Assembly (NCBI GenBank): GCA_038503075.1
Contig: JBCAML010000007.1
Location: forward strand, 620,001 to 684,000
Direction: 5' to 3'
Source of the DNA: Gyromitra esculenta
Lineage: Eukaryota; Ascomycota; Pezizomycetes; Pezizales; Discinaceae
DNA length: 64,000 nucleotides
Shown here: positions 35,751-46,984 of the stretch, one piece after another
Numbering within the stretch: the first letter of the stretch is position 1
How the letters are laid out: every line of letters starts with the position of its first letter
Made by a program: the position numbers and the translations under genes
The notes under the pieces: model-generated
Databases searched by the model: none
Told to the model about the DNA's origin: nothing
What the model saw: only the letters and a program-made list of their open reading frames with translations

Positions 35751-35920
35751 TACAGTTGTTTACGGGGTAATAGCGAACACTGGGTGTTGAAGAACAGGAG
35801 ATTTAGGCCAATCAAATACTAGACGTTTCCGCCCAGATTCGCGGCTTGGCAATTTTCTTTCTCACAGAAAACCCTGTTCTTCAACACCCAGCACCCACTA
35901 TCACCCCATGAACGACTGTA
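35751..35920. mobile_element. MITE with ~48-bp inverted repeats, TA ends
   Basis: The left end TACAGTTGTTTACGGGGTAA and the right end, which reads TACAGTCGTTCATGGGGTGA in reverse complement, match well. The best part is CTGGGTGTTGAAGAACAGG on both arms. The element is 170 bp with no ORF. TA is at both tips. Confidence 0.7.
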
Positions 35921-35978
35921 CAGCTGCGTCCAACAAGTCCCTGTTGTTTTTGAAGCGCCGCAGTAACATATTTCACCG

Positions 35979-36903
35979 TGTAACCGATCACTGGGTAACC
36001 GATCGCCTGGTACATTTTTTGTCCTGGGGGTCGATATAGAATAGTAAATGCATGAAGTGTATACAGGAAAGAACTAGGAAACTTTCATAGGCTGCCAGTA
36101 ACTGTTTAGGGACCTCTAGAGTAGTAGGTGAGCTATCAGTGTCGCTTCAGGGGCTACTAAAAGGGCCTATCTTCGCGATTTCTAGACCACATTTTTAGAA
36201 AAACCACCTCTAGAGCTTAGAAGATGACACAGTAACCTAGCAAGTGGTCAAAATCCGAGGCTAGATACCAAAAGGACCTACTATTGGCATGTTAGAGCGC
36301 AGCTAGCTCTCCTGGCTGTGGTACAGCCCCTCAGATGCTAACAAATGGCCATTTTTCGGGCTTTTTCGGGCAAAATGGTCAACTAGAGAATAAAATATAC
36401 ACTTTGTTTATGTCCTATGGCCTATTAAATCTTTTTTAAGTATGTGTAGTGAATGTATAGTACGTACTATTAGGTTCTAAAACCAGATATAATACTCTCT
36501 ATGGCCTATAGGAACTTTTTTTTACTCAAGCTATTCTTTGCAGGTGTAAATTATTTTTTATAGGCCGCTAAGCCCAAAAATGGCCATTTGTTCGCTCTAA
36601 CATGCCAATAGTAGGTCCTTTTGGTATCTAGCCTCGGATTTTGACCGCTTGCTAGGTTACTGTGTCATCTTCTAAGCTCTAGAGGTGGTTTTTCTAAAAA
36701 TGTGGTCTAGAAATCGCGAAGATAGGCCCTTTTAGTAGCCCCTGAAGCGACACTGATAGCCCCCTAACTGCCATAGAGGCTTCTAATTAATCATGAAATT
36801 AATAGTCTAGAAAAGCTCACTAGCTATTATTCATATATATCCTATTTGTCTACTGCTTACAGGAGCTCTCGGGGTAAAAATTGTCTCAGGTGATCGGTTA
36901 CAT
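35979..36903. mobile_element. Long fold-back (non-autonomous DNA transposon) element
   Basis: The tips are perfect 12-bp inverse copies (TGTAACCGATCA). Between them two arms, 36130-36299 and 36593-36760, are inverse copies over about 168 bp with about one mismatch, and pairing continues inside through AACAAATGGCCATTTTT. The outer 150 bp of each arm is alignable but strongly diverged. The loop is AT-rich and codes for nothing. A related GGGAAACCGATCGG motif lies beside the pogo relic at 56.48 kb, so a pogo-type parent is possible. Confidence 0.65.
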
Positions 36904-37752
36904 CGCAACCAGGTGATGACAACCCTTCTTGAAAAATAAAGTAGAATTTTATTCTACCTTTATTACTATTTAAATAAATCGCATATGTAGTCAACTGTCT
37001 TACATTTTTTCTTTCCATTGAATATCAAACATTTCGATTGAGTTCTGCTCATTAATCTCAAGTCCGTTGTGACCTTTTGTGGTACTTCAAAAACCGCAGG
37101 GACTTGTTGGGCGCAATGGTACATACATAGGTATGCATATATGTTGCAGTCATCATCGATCCATAACTCCGGTGTATAGCCTAGAACTAGCACCCGATTA
37201 CATGTATTAAAAGGTCACGATAGCGGCTAAAAAGCAACCAAAATCCTCCCTAGGTCGTTTAATTGGAATCTTTGTGCTTATTCATAACTAGACGGTCTTC
37301 TATTGTTATTGTTATTATTACCTACTTCCCCGCACAAAGTTTCCGAAAGCGTGGTCCCGGGAACAAACACCATCGACATTCATCGTACTTACGACGCCTA
37401 TACGTTATCGTAGCCGTCCTTAAAGTCATTCAAAGCCCTTCCGAAATCAAGTTGTCCGCGTTTTCCAATCCCCGATTATTTCTTCGAGCGCTTCTCCACA
37501 GCCGAACTACTGCTATCCCTGTTGGCCTCTGTCCATTCTGTCTGTAGAGCTACCATATTCCTGCGCATACGACATTGTGGGTGATTGAGTATCGATATAT
37601 GACAGCTGAGGTTTGTGTTTTTTATATAGATTGCTTTCTCGCCTTAGAGAAAACCAATACGGTCACTAAACTAACTAAAAAACGATGCCTTCATACAGAA
37701 TATAAAATCTAAGCTGGGAACAATGTGTGGGTAGTTCCTAATTTCGAGGTAT

Positions 37753-40700
37753 ATGTGGATAGTTGACAATAACTCAGATATCAACGCTGTCATTTCACCT
37801 GCCCTTGGTAGAACAACTGTTGTAACCTCAAAGAATAAAATGGTAAGCTACGTATTTTCGAGTTGATATATTTTAAATACTCTAGTCCACGCTAACAGTG
37901 GCCTTAAAGGTTCGCTTTGTTGCATTGATAGAGACTTCCTATGATAGCCAATGTCAAAATAACGGATGGACCGTACAGCTTTGGCATAGTACTAGTACGG
38001 GATGGCAAGCCTCAGACTTTGCTTTTAACAATGACCATCCACTGGTAAATTCTTTTGACAAGACTCGGGTATGTGCGCGCGAGGGCTAATACCCCCCTAG
38101 AAGAATGGATTCATGAACAAATCGAATCTTAGGCGGTCGATGTATACCTTGGATTTAAATTGTAGAAGTGTTGAATCGCTTCGATTTACCTTTCGATTCA
38201 AATTTGAAGAGGGAGGTCCATGGATGTGGAGTAAAGAGCAAACTGGTGCAACTGATGGCCGTCTCCTATTTCGAGTGGTTCCTTTTGACCGACAAGATCC
38301 GTTCCAATTTAGTACACTTTTTCAGGGGTCTGATCGCGCTCTTTCAATCAAAAACACATCAAGCCAAGTCTCTGATGTGGACTTATTTGAAGTTTCAGCG
38401 ACTGCTCCTCCACTTCCCAATGCCTCTGCTGTTATCTTGGGAATGCCTTTATTGTTAGAAAACTATTATGCACTGGTGAGGTCACACCTCTTGGGTAAGT
38501 AGGGTTTTCTACGAATTATTAACCTAAATCAGGTCAAACTGAGCTCGCCTTGGATGGGACCTCGTCAAGGATCCGCTCCTTTCACAGTAGATAACGATGC
38601 GCTTATGGCTGGATACGTGCGCTCCGATGGTCGCCACGTTGTAATCCTTGGAGTTTCTGGTATCGATGATTGTACAACTTATATTCAGGCTTCTGAGGGG
38701 AAAATTATCCTAAAAACTAGAAATGATGGGGTTGTCGATCAATATCACCGCGCAATAGTGGCTACTGGTTTAGAATACCAACGAACGGTTGATGCCGCAT
38801 TCTATAAGGCTAGGGAAATGATTAAAGTATTCGTTAAGGAAAATCACCCTACAACTGGGGAGGAATTGCTGGCAAATGAGAAGTTGGAACCATCCCCGAC
38901 TTGGTATGAGACCTGGTTAGTTACTATCGAGTTATAATAACATCTTGTTATGTGCGATATTGACTGCTCAAAGGTATGATGGTCTTGCATACTGTACTTG
39001 GAACGGATTAGGTCGTGAACTATCTGAGGATAGAATACTCTCTGCTCTTCAAGATCTTTCAGACAGCGGTATAAACGGTTAGCATGTTCTTTGATATGTC
39101 TCTTGATTTCTAAGCTAACTATCTATTTACAGTGTCTACACTGATTATAGACGATAATTGGCAATCACTAGTAATAATACCTCCACCAAGCCATCAGAAC
39201 ATAAATGCTGATTTTCCGTCCGCCCTATTTCAGGACAGTAATCGGCGCTGGGACAAATTTGAAGCAAATGCAAATTTTCCGAAAGGATTGGCGCACACTA
39301 CCTCCGAAATTCGAAGGCGTTTCAGAAATATCAAGCACATTGCTGTGTGGCATGCATTGGTAAGTAGCCGGCTTGAGGATTTTTTAGATCGGATACACGT
39401 TAATTAATAAACAGCTTGGATACTGGGAAGGCATCTCTCCCGGAGGGTGGATTGACACTAATTATAAATGTGCTACAGTGAAATGGCATGGAGGCTGGGA
39501 TGTTCGTATTGTTGACGAACCTGACGTGGGTCGGCTGTATAACGATTTCTATAAGTATTAACATCAAATCTCCCTCAAATTGATACTATCTCTAACAGAC
39601 CCAAGGTTTCTTGTATCTAGTGGAGTTGATGCCGTTAAATGTGACGTTGAAGCCACTATTGACGAGTTCGATGATGGCACCGTCCGCCAACGCTTGGGCC
39701 GAGCGTATCAAGATGCATTCAAACTTTATAGTTTAAAGTGGTTCTCACGAAGAGTGATTTATTGTAGGCCAGTCATTTCCAATATGAAGGGACTATATGT
39801 CACTAATTTATCCCCCTTATCCCGGCCCAGGCATGGCGCATGTCCCTTATATATTTTTCCGTGCATTATTACCTCATGATGGCCCTCGGATTTTATTCAG
39901 AAACTCAGATGGTACTAGAACCAAAATTCCATGAAGGTCAGGCATACGTTTATATTAATCGTGATATAGATTTCTTTCCAGATGTTCCAAGCTCACATGC
40001 TTGGCATGTCTTCGCCAATGCTATGAATAATATTTTCACCTCACATTTAAACGGTTTACCGGATTGGGACATGTTCCAATCTGCGCTTCCCGAATGTGGT
40101 AGCTTTCATGCGGCTGCTAGATGTATCTCTGGTGGGCCTATCTACATCACAGACACCCCAGGTCAGCATGATGTAAATCTCATTAAACAGATGAGTGCAT
40201 TATCTCCTCAAGGACATACGGTTATTTTGCGTCCGAGCCGCGTAGCCCTCCCAACTGATCCTTTCGTCATCTATAACAATAACCAGCTCTTGAAGGTTGG
40301 AAATTTCTGCGGCAGTGTAGGGGGGAGTTCGTTGATAGCTGTATTCAACGTATCCGAAATGGAAAACTCTGAGCTGATTTCTATCGACGAGCTCCCTGGA
40401 ATTGTTCTGAACACAAAATACATTGTTAGATCTCACAAAACGGGGGGGGTAAGTGGTATTCATATCGGAGGGGAAGGAAATCTCATTCCCACTACGCTTC
40501 CGCAAAGAGAATGGGAGTTTTACACCATAACGCCAGTGCAAGAGCTCGTCCACGCTGGTGACAAAACTTCATCCTTTTTTGGAATCTTCGGATTGATATC
40601 TACGATGTCCGGTGCAGCGGCCATTATCTGTCAATCTGTCAATACCGAAACAGGGCATACGGTGATTTCGGTCACTCTGAAGGCTCTAGGGACTCTGGGT

Positions 40701-40960
40701 AACTCCTCTATATTTTTTTGAAGAAATACAGCGGAAGCATTGCTAAAATTTCAATAGGTGTATATATTTCTGATCTTACTTCGCGAGACATTTCGAAGCT
40801 TCTCATTACGATATCGGGAAATATCATTCCGTTTAATACAGTGAAGAGGAGTATAAAGAGTGATACTGTGTTAGAAGTTGATATTGAAGGTGCCTGGAAG
40901 CAGTTAAGATTGTCTGCTGGATGGTCGAACGAAGTTACTGTGATAATTTATATTCAATAG
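37753..40960 (+). CDS. Raffinose-synthase/Sip1-type GH36 enzyme, eleven exons
   Basis: Predicted GH36-like glycosidase or galactosyltransferase, 875 aa. Exons: 37753-37821 (or to 37842), 37886-38044, 38101-38475, 38533-38915, 38974-39077, 39133-39359, 39415-39554, 39606-39763, 39831-39911, 39970-40698 and 40758-40960. Family blocks: WTVQLWH; PWMGPRQGS; TWYDGLAYCTWNGLG; STLIIDDNWQS; AVWHALLGYWEGISPGGW; NDFYKFLVSSGVDAVKCD (Asp of the KxD segment is the expected nucleophile); WFSRRVIYCMA; FRNSDDFFPDVPSSHAWHVF (acid/base region); GLPDWDMFQS; ISGGPIYITDTPG. There is no signal peptide, so it is probably cytosolic. Plants use relatives to make raffinose or break down galactosides; the fungal substrate is not established. 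Introns 1-3 have alternative donors; I chose those giving 56-64 nt introns. Confidence 0.85.
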
Positions 40961-43132
40961 ATTATTACAAAGGCCTGGGCGTTATTTTGACGAAATAACA
41001 CGAATCCCCAAACCTCAACCGTCTTAGGTGTAATTTTTGCTACTTGCGAAAAATCTAGCGCTGTATGTTATTATTGAGTATAAACTTAGAATTGGGTAAG
41101 TTTAGGTTATTAGTTAGCTATTTTCATTCGCAAAACTTTTCTTACTATGATGCCTGGATTTTTGTCAACTGGACTTGTTGTAGCAAAGACAGCGGAGTGG
41201 TGATAAGCGTGGGATGGATAAAGTTATTGGTATAAATCTAGTTCTTTCACTGCGAGTGTTTCTGCACGCGACCAGTGGGCTCCTAGTAAGGCAACCCCCA
41301 CAACGATACTCAAAACGAGAAACGAGAATAAGACTACAGTATACGTAGGGTAAAATACCAGCTGATTTTTATTGCCTATATAATCTACTTTTGTAGACTC
41401 ACGTAAGCTTGATAATGCTGCAGGAATAGGAGGAATATGTCTAGGGTTTGGCTTTTTGAAACAACTATGTGAGAGACGCTTCTAAGTATACGTATGTATT
41501 CGTGGAATCAGGCGCTAGCTGTTGACAACCTCCACCAGAGAGAAGGTGGTGAGAACCCAAGAAATATCAAATAGAAGGCAAACGAGGAGCTAGTTCGACT
41601 GCTGCTAGGTTCTCATCAGCGCTTCAAATCTCACCTGAAACCTCAAAAAGGCCCTCGAACTATGGTACTAATCTAACCGAATAAGTGGGACGATGGCAAT
41701 AGGTTGGATGCAGTGCAGAGCCGAACTACTGCTCGTATTTGACTGACGTTTTTAAAACGGGCTGCCTATGCTTCCCATACAAAATCACAGATTCGGTACA
41801 ATTTTGTAGGTATGCGGACCTAGCCCATTCTAAAAACGTCAGTCAAATACGAGTACAAACATAAAAAGCTCATTTTTCTCCCGTTCATATTTTCGAACCT
41901 GAATGTCTCAAAAAAGAAAAAAAGACCGAATGATGTACGAAAAAACGCCCATACACGTCGAGGTTATTCGCTAACACCATGACAGAATACCGTGAATGTT
42001 GTCTATTCAAATCATTCCTGGGCTAAGGTCTTTATTAATGAAGAGATAACGAAAAGGCACGAGGATGGCTATTTATTTATTTACATGTATTTATTTAATA
42101 GGTACATTCAACCCGAGGTTATGGTACTCTTCGCAACACACCAACACGCAAACAAACAAAAACAACAAAAAATATAAACCACAAAAAACAAAAACCACAC
42201 AACACAACATATGACTAACACCCTTATCACTCATAACCGTCTTCTCGCCCTCACCATTGCCCCTACTCCTTCTAGATTGGTTTTTTCTCAACAATGCCAT
42301 GCCTTCGGAAAGGCGGTCTCATTGTTACTGGATTATCCAAATATCTTGAGATCACCCATCCCCATTCGGGCAAGTTCCTCTCATGCATCGCTCACCCCCT
42401 CCCCTTCTTTTCTGCAATTTTTTTTCTTAAATGTCTTAGTCAACAACTTAGCTTGCCCTTTTTGCTTTAGATCGACCAGAAAATCTGCTCATAGGCGATC
42501 ATACATTGATCAACATGCTCTCAGGATAATCTCTCTAGGTGTTTCTGAGAATTCAATAAATTTTGGCCTGGAATTATGGACGTCTGATCGCTGCCATATC
42601 TAATAGGTTAGTTTAGAATACGGGTTTAGACCCAGGTCTACGGGAAGACACTCAATGTAATCTAATCACCAGACCTATATATATAGCTGACTTGTTAATT
42701 TAGGCATGGCGAAGTCGAGAGTACTTGTAGGTTATCAACTTTCTTAAGTTGATGATTTCCGGTTTAGATATGCTTAGTACCATTCGTATCATAAATGTCT
42801 TATGGGAAAATTGAGAACCAAACGGGATACTTGAAGTTATGTAAAGAAATGTAATAATAGGAGTGATATTTTTGTGATTTATTAATATTCTAGATATTTA
42901 TGACTAACAATGTTAACCCAATTAGGGTCCCAGTCTCGAGTTAAACTTTATAACGGGTGAGGTCCATAGAGGAATTTTAAAATATCTTTACCATACTAGA
43001 TAATGTTAGGTTTACTATTAATGATATCTTCAATCCGTTTTAGATTTAAAATACATGATTTATGAAATTCAGGCCATCGTATTTTCATCTAGAAAATAAT
43101 ACTAGTTTACACACGCTTTTCGCGTGATAAAA
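40961..43132. other. Intergenic region, largely featureless
   Basis: About 2.2 kb. The ORFs at 42.0-42.6 kb have A/C-rich, unstructured composition and no motif, so I do not call them genes. A compact hairpin MITE lies at 41728-41855. The last kilobase is AT-rich and is probably the 3' flank of the FKBP gene. Confidence 0.5.
41728..41855. mobile_element. Compact hairpin MITE
   Basis: CTCGTATTTGACTGACGTTT at the left is matched at the right by AAACGTCAGTCAAATACGAG. Outer arms are about 34 bp and pairing continues less perfectly toward the centre. The whole 128-bp unit folds on itself and codes for nothing. Confidence 0.65.
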
Positions 43133-43686
43133 CTACAACTCGGCTTTTTCCGGTTCGTAGCCAGCAATCCCAAGGAGGGCCGTCTCGAAAACTAGTCGTT
43201 GTCAGCTCCTCTGGAGAAAAGATCGAAAAAAAGGTAGCTATAGGGATTTACCTAAAGTGGATGACGGCGGGATAATCGGTGGTCGCCCACCCTCACCATA
43301 TGCAAGTTGGTACGGAATGATCAATTTTCTCTCGTCCCCAATGCACATACCCAACAAACCTTGATCCCAGCCCTTGATCACTCTGCCTTCACCAAGCTTG
43401 AAGCTGAATGGCTGGTTACGGTCGTATGAAGCATCAAACTGCTCACCGTTTGACTCAAGGGTTCCACGGTAGTGAACGGAGATGGTATCGCCATTCTGTG
43501 CAGAAAATCAATATCAATATCAGCATATCAGTTCCCCAGGAAAGTACTCATGGCTGAAACAAGGCTACAAACCTGTGTTCTCCTATCGCATTGCACCTCT
43601 TTGGTCTTGATGATTTGAAGTTCACCAGCCACAGCAGAGGCGACGAGAGCGGAGATAACGAAACCAAAGACGGATGGGACACGCAT
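43133..43686 (-). CDS. ER-type FKBP peptidyl-prolyl isomerase (FKBP2-like), three exons
   Basis: Predicted secretory-pathway prolyl cis-trans isomerase of 138 aa. Minus-strand exons: 43686-43573, 43495-43252 and 43191-43133; phases agree. The signal peptide covers residues 1 to about 20 (hydrophobic, ends AVAG). The FKBP fold follows: [59 protein letters not shown] and [17 protein letters not shown]. Residues forming the FK506/rapamycin pocket (Tyr, Phe, Asp, Val-Ile, Trp, Tyr) are in place. The C-terminus is KAEL, close to but not the classical H/KDEL retrieval signal. It was not visible as one long ORF because of its introns. Confidence 0.88.
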
Positions 43687-44752
43687 TTTAAGTTGGAAAA
43701 TAAATAAAAAGGTCTGAAACGTTTTAGCAATTGTTCGCTTTCGATCTTGCTCAGTTTGGTCCTGTTCAGTTGAGTTGGCTGCCTTTTATTGCTGAGCTCA
43801 AAAAGGACAGATATGGGTTGTGAGGAATGATAAACCAAAGATCACTGAACCATACCGCATTTATCACTAAGCAGGTAAGGCGCAGTCCAGCGGTTCGTTT
43901 ACCCACCATTCCGACTCCCGAGACATTTCCCAGAAAGTGAGATTCATTCGTGCCGTGATGCGGAGACGGTGGCTTGGGTTGAGCTCGTGCCACGTTTTAC
44001 TTAGCTCCCAACTCCTTGCAGAAACAACAACATGGGTGGGTGTGAGTCTGAGATGGCATCAATTGGATATTTCCCGTAATGATAACATCAGACTAACTTT
44101 ATCACCGCTTTTTGCCAGCAGGTCAAACTCATGTAGGTTTTGTTACCAACTATTTCTTATAAAACGTGAGTGGGCTAAAACTGCCCTAAAATAGACGCCC
44201 ATGGGGGGATATCTCGTGGGCACCAAAAACGCACGTCAATATCTCCACCAACAGCATCTACAATTACCTATCACAGGAGAAGTTACATGTGTATTAGGTG
44301 GTGCTCCGCACAGTTTGGTGCTAGTTTCATCCCTTCAGAGTGAATAAGCAGCATGTTCAGATTCAACGGCTTGTACGGCAAATGGCCACCCAGATCAGAC
44401 GCTGATACGTTTTGGAGACGAGATATCTTCTACTCGCAACAGGCATAAAGAACCCGAAAATGATTTTTGCTGGCAACGATTTTTGGTTCACTCCAATCCA
44501 GCACATACACGACTTGGTTGGTTGACTCCTATTTGCATTTTCGGGTTCTTTATGCCTGTTGCGAGTACCCTGAATCGGCGGTCTATATAGATATTAGGCA
44601 ACCAATCACTTGAGTTTAAAAGGCTAGTTTCGACCGCAGTAGATCCAGTAAAGTACATCACTCGTCGAAGCATCACCACAAAGCTGTGCAACAGATCCTA
44701 TTACCTACATCCCGTCAACTGTCCCAACACCGAAGTACAATTATCCATACTC
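43687..44752. other. Intergenic region with a MITE
   Basis: About 1.07 kb between the FKBP gene and the small unknown gene, which diverge. One perfect-ended MITE lies at 44431-44567. No other structure is seen. Confidence 0.5.
44431..44567. mobile_element. MITE with 32-bp perfect inverted repeats
   Basis: TACTCGCAACAGGCATAAAG begins a 32-bp arm that is repeated without mismatch in inverse orientation ending at 44567. The element is 137 bp, has TA at both tips and codes for nothing. The perfect arms suggest recent movement. Confidence 0.75.
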
Positions 44753-45163
44753 ATGCAGGCCTTTACAACTCAATCATATATAGAGGAGCAAATACTCTCT
44801 TCTCCACAAGTCGTCCGCAAGCCTTTACCACCTTCCGCAGCGAAACCCACACCTATCCCGTCCTCCATAGATCCGCTCAGCGCCAATCCGCTCTCGCAGG
44901 CATTCACAAGGCTCGCGGATATGAACGTGATGAAATCCAAATCTTTACGACTTCCTCATGCGAGCTCGTCTCTTGCACTGCCACAAACAACCCTCAAGAA
45001 ATCGAAATCGGTGCGAGTTAAAAGCACCCTTAAAGCGGTCGTCAGTCCTGCCAAAACTCGCGAACACAAAAAGACAACAAAAAGCAAACTAGAAATGAAA
45101 GAAAGGGAAGAGGCAGCTCGCAATGTTGAGGATTTTTTGATATCAGGACAGTTGGTTCCCTAG
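44753..45163 (+). CDS. Small basic protein of unknown function
   Basis: An uninterrupted 136-aa frame starting at ATG 44753. The N-terminal half is Pro/Ser-rich (IEEQILSSPQVVRKPLPPSA). The centre has two Lys-Ser repeats (KSKSLRLP, KSKSVRVK). The C-terminus is a Lys/Glu-rich helix ending in NVEDFLISGQLVP. Amino-acid order looks protein-like, not random, but I recognise no family. There is no signal peptide or membrane segment, so it may be nuclear or cytosolic. An overlapping frame from 44686 is judged a shadow. Confidence 0.5.
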   Translation: MQAFTTQSYIEEQILSSPQVVRKPLPPSAAKPTPIPSSIDPLSANPLSQAFTRLADMNVMKSKSLRLPHASSSLALPQTTLKKSKSVRVKSTLKAVVSPAKTREHKKTTKSKLEMKEREEAARNVEDFLISGQLVP

Positions 45164-46200
45164 AAAACTTATCTAGAGATGGTTTTTATGCTAACATTTT
45201 TATGATTAGAGTATACTACGAAAAACAACTTCAAGAGAGAAATTTTCTTGAGCTTTCTCGACTTTAAAGTTCCGAAAAGTGAGGGCTAGGTTCTATGGCG
45301 ACTCTGGAAAGCTTGGAAACCCTTTTATCTGAGCTTTTCTTGTCTGTGTTTGGAGGCCTTTGGCAGTTAGGGATTATCTCTAGGTTATGCGTTTTTTTCG
45401 TGCTTCTCTTTAGATAGGATTTTTTTCTTCATATCTTGTCGATAATTATAACATATTGTTTTATTTTTCTTGCCTGCAAATAAAACTTACCCTTAAAAGA
45501 CTGGGTACACTACTTTTTTTCTGGTGGAAACCACAACCGCAGAAATACTTGGGAGTTCTGCCTGATACAGATTTGGCTATGCACTCGTGCTCTAGGATAA
45601 GTACTAGAAAAACACCTTTTGGGTCATCCCGCAGCGGTGCTTCAAAATTCGGTTGGCCAAACTTATATTCTTGGTTTTCTATACCTACAGTAGAGCACAA
45701 GTACATGTCGCATGCTCAGTCCCAGTTAAATACTGGCTTAAGAAACTAACAACACCACGTTTTAATCAGAATAGTAGACTTTAACTAATCAACCTCTGTC
45801 ATATCAATTTCTAAGAGGCTTCAAATTTCTAAATTTGAATGAACAAGGCTTTAAAACGTAAAACCACAGCATATACCATTGGTTGAAATGGGGGAAGTCC
45901 TAACTAATAAGGATACTGAAAGGAGAATAAGACTACTACCATTACAAAGGGAAAAATCATCAGGTTCAGATAAAAACACATCAGCAAAAAAGGCGATTGT
46001 CGCCCCGTCCGCCTGATTCATCCGGAGGCTTGAGCAGTCGGGGCGGAATGTTACCCTTCAGGTGTAGATTTTTTTCGCCCAGTGCCCGGGCGCCGACCTC
46101 CTAGGGGTCCACTTCTCTGGGCGTCCCTTTCACGTTTTTGGTAGAGAACGTTTCCAGGCAATACCTCCCAGAAGCTTGCTCGCCTAGTAGGAGCTCTTTC
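45164..46200. other. Intergenic region, nothing recognised
   Basis: About 1 kb. The ORFs at 45456-45749 are opposite-strand chance frames. The segment 45990-46140 is GC-richer with short inverse GC blocks, and the retrotransposon cluster starts just after. Confidence 0.45.
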
Positions 46201-46446
46201 TCACGGTTCAGTTCTTGTTAAGCCCTTCTGTATCCCAGAAGGTGAGCAGAGCTACTTAAGAGAGAAACTGGTGCGATATGATATACGATGTTTCTACAAT
46301 TTCTACGTGGGGTCTAACTCAAGGTGAGTTAAGTGCGATAGTGGGCAGCAACAGCGAGGATTCTGAGGTAGAATCGAGGTGGTATTAAAACATTACAGTA
46401 GAAGTAAAGTAAGAACATTGCTTAAAGAAAGAAGGAGAAGACAGAG
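46201..46446 (-). mobile_element. Gypsy-family LTR fragment
   Basis: The reverse complement matches the end of the chromovirus LTR (GTAGCACTGCTCACC near 58455, then AAGGGCTTAA and CCGTGA). It is diverged and truncated at 46446, where sequence of a second LTR family begins. Confidence 0.6.
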
Positions 46447-46575
46447 TGTAACGGGGGTAGTCCTTCTGCTCTAGAAATGGAAATAGGTATAGGAATACGG
46501 CCGTTGCAAATACTAGAATTCAGGTTGAGATGTTAAGAGTATATTCCTGCAAAGTACTCAATAATATTAAGGGCT
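46447..46575 (+). mobile_element. Left end of a second LTR family
   Basis: This 129-bp stretch begins TGTAACGGGGGTAGTCC and is about 85-90% identical by eye to 54697-54828. The match stops abruptly at 46575. It is probably a truncated LTR that landed in the gypsy LTR to its left. Confidence 0.55.
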
Positions 46576-46879
46576 CTACTTCATCAGCAAAAAACTTTCT
46601 CACCCCCGGTTGCTCCTGGACACCCACGGACCACATGGACCCTTTGCACCTATGTCCCCCTCCATGAACCGGCCATATCCGATCCACGTGATTCCTAGAC
46701 CTTGGCGGGGAGCATGTGGACCTCTGTGGACCACCCTGGACCACGAACCCAATGTTTATGACCACGAACCCACTGTTTTTGACCTCCCAAAGCTCTAGGC
46801 TGCAGACTTTGGATGCTATTTGGGTGTATACTTCACCTAATGTCACTAGGCCTGCTTTGCTCTAGTAAATGCTCTTTAT

Positions 46880-46975
46880 TCGGCTTATTCTATGTACCTA
46901 TTCTACTCTATATACATATGACTCTATATACCGCACAACTCTATATACATATACTATACAATACCCTATACAGCC
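46880..46975. repeat. AT-rich simple repeat
   Basis: Repeated TATATAC/CTCTATATAC units, a low-complexity microsatellite-like tract ahead of the minisatellite. Confidence 0.5.
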
Positions 46976-46984
46976 ATGGGAGCT

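Larger units (their letters stand above)
35237..37752. other. Intergenic region with two inverted-repeat elements
   Basis: About 2.5 kb between MSH6 and the GH36 gene. It holds the MSH6 promoter, a MITE at 35751-35920 and the long fold-back at 35979-36903. From 36904 to 37752 no supported gene or repeat is seen apart from the presumed GH36 promoter. Confidence 0.5.

Noticed and set aside
38071..38100. A 32-nt intron in the GH36 gene (donor GTATGT at 38069)
   Set aside because: Too short; the GTAAAT donor at 38045 gives a 56-nt intron with a CTAAT branch site and keeps phase.
42211..42603. 130-aa ORF
   Set aside because: No motif and random-looking composition in an intergenic region; no splice-supported continuation.
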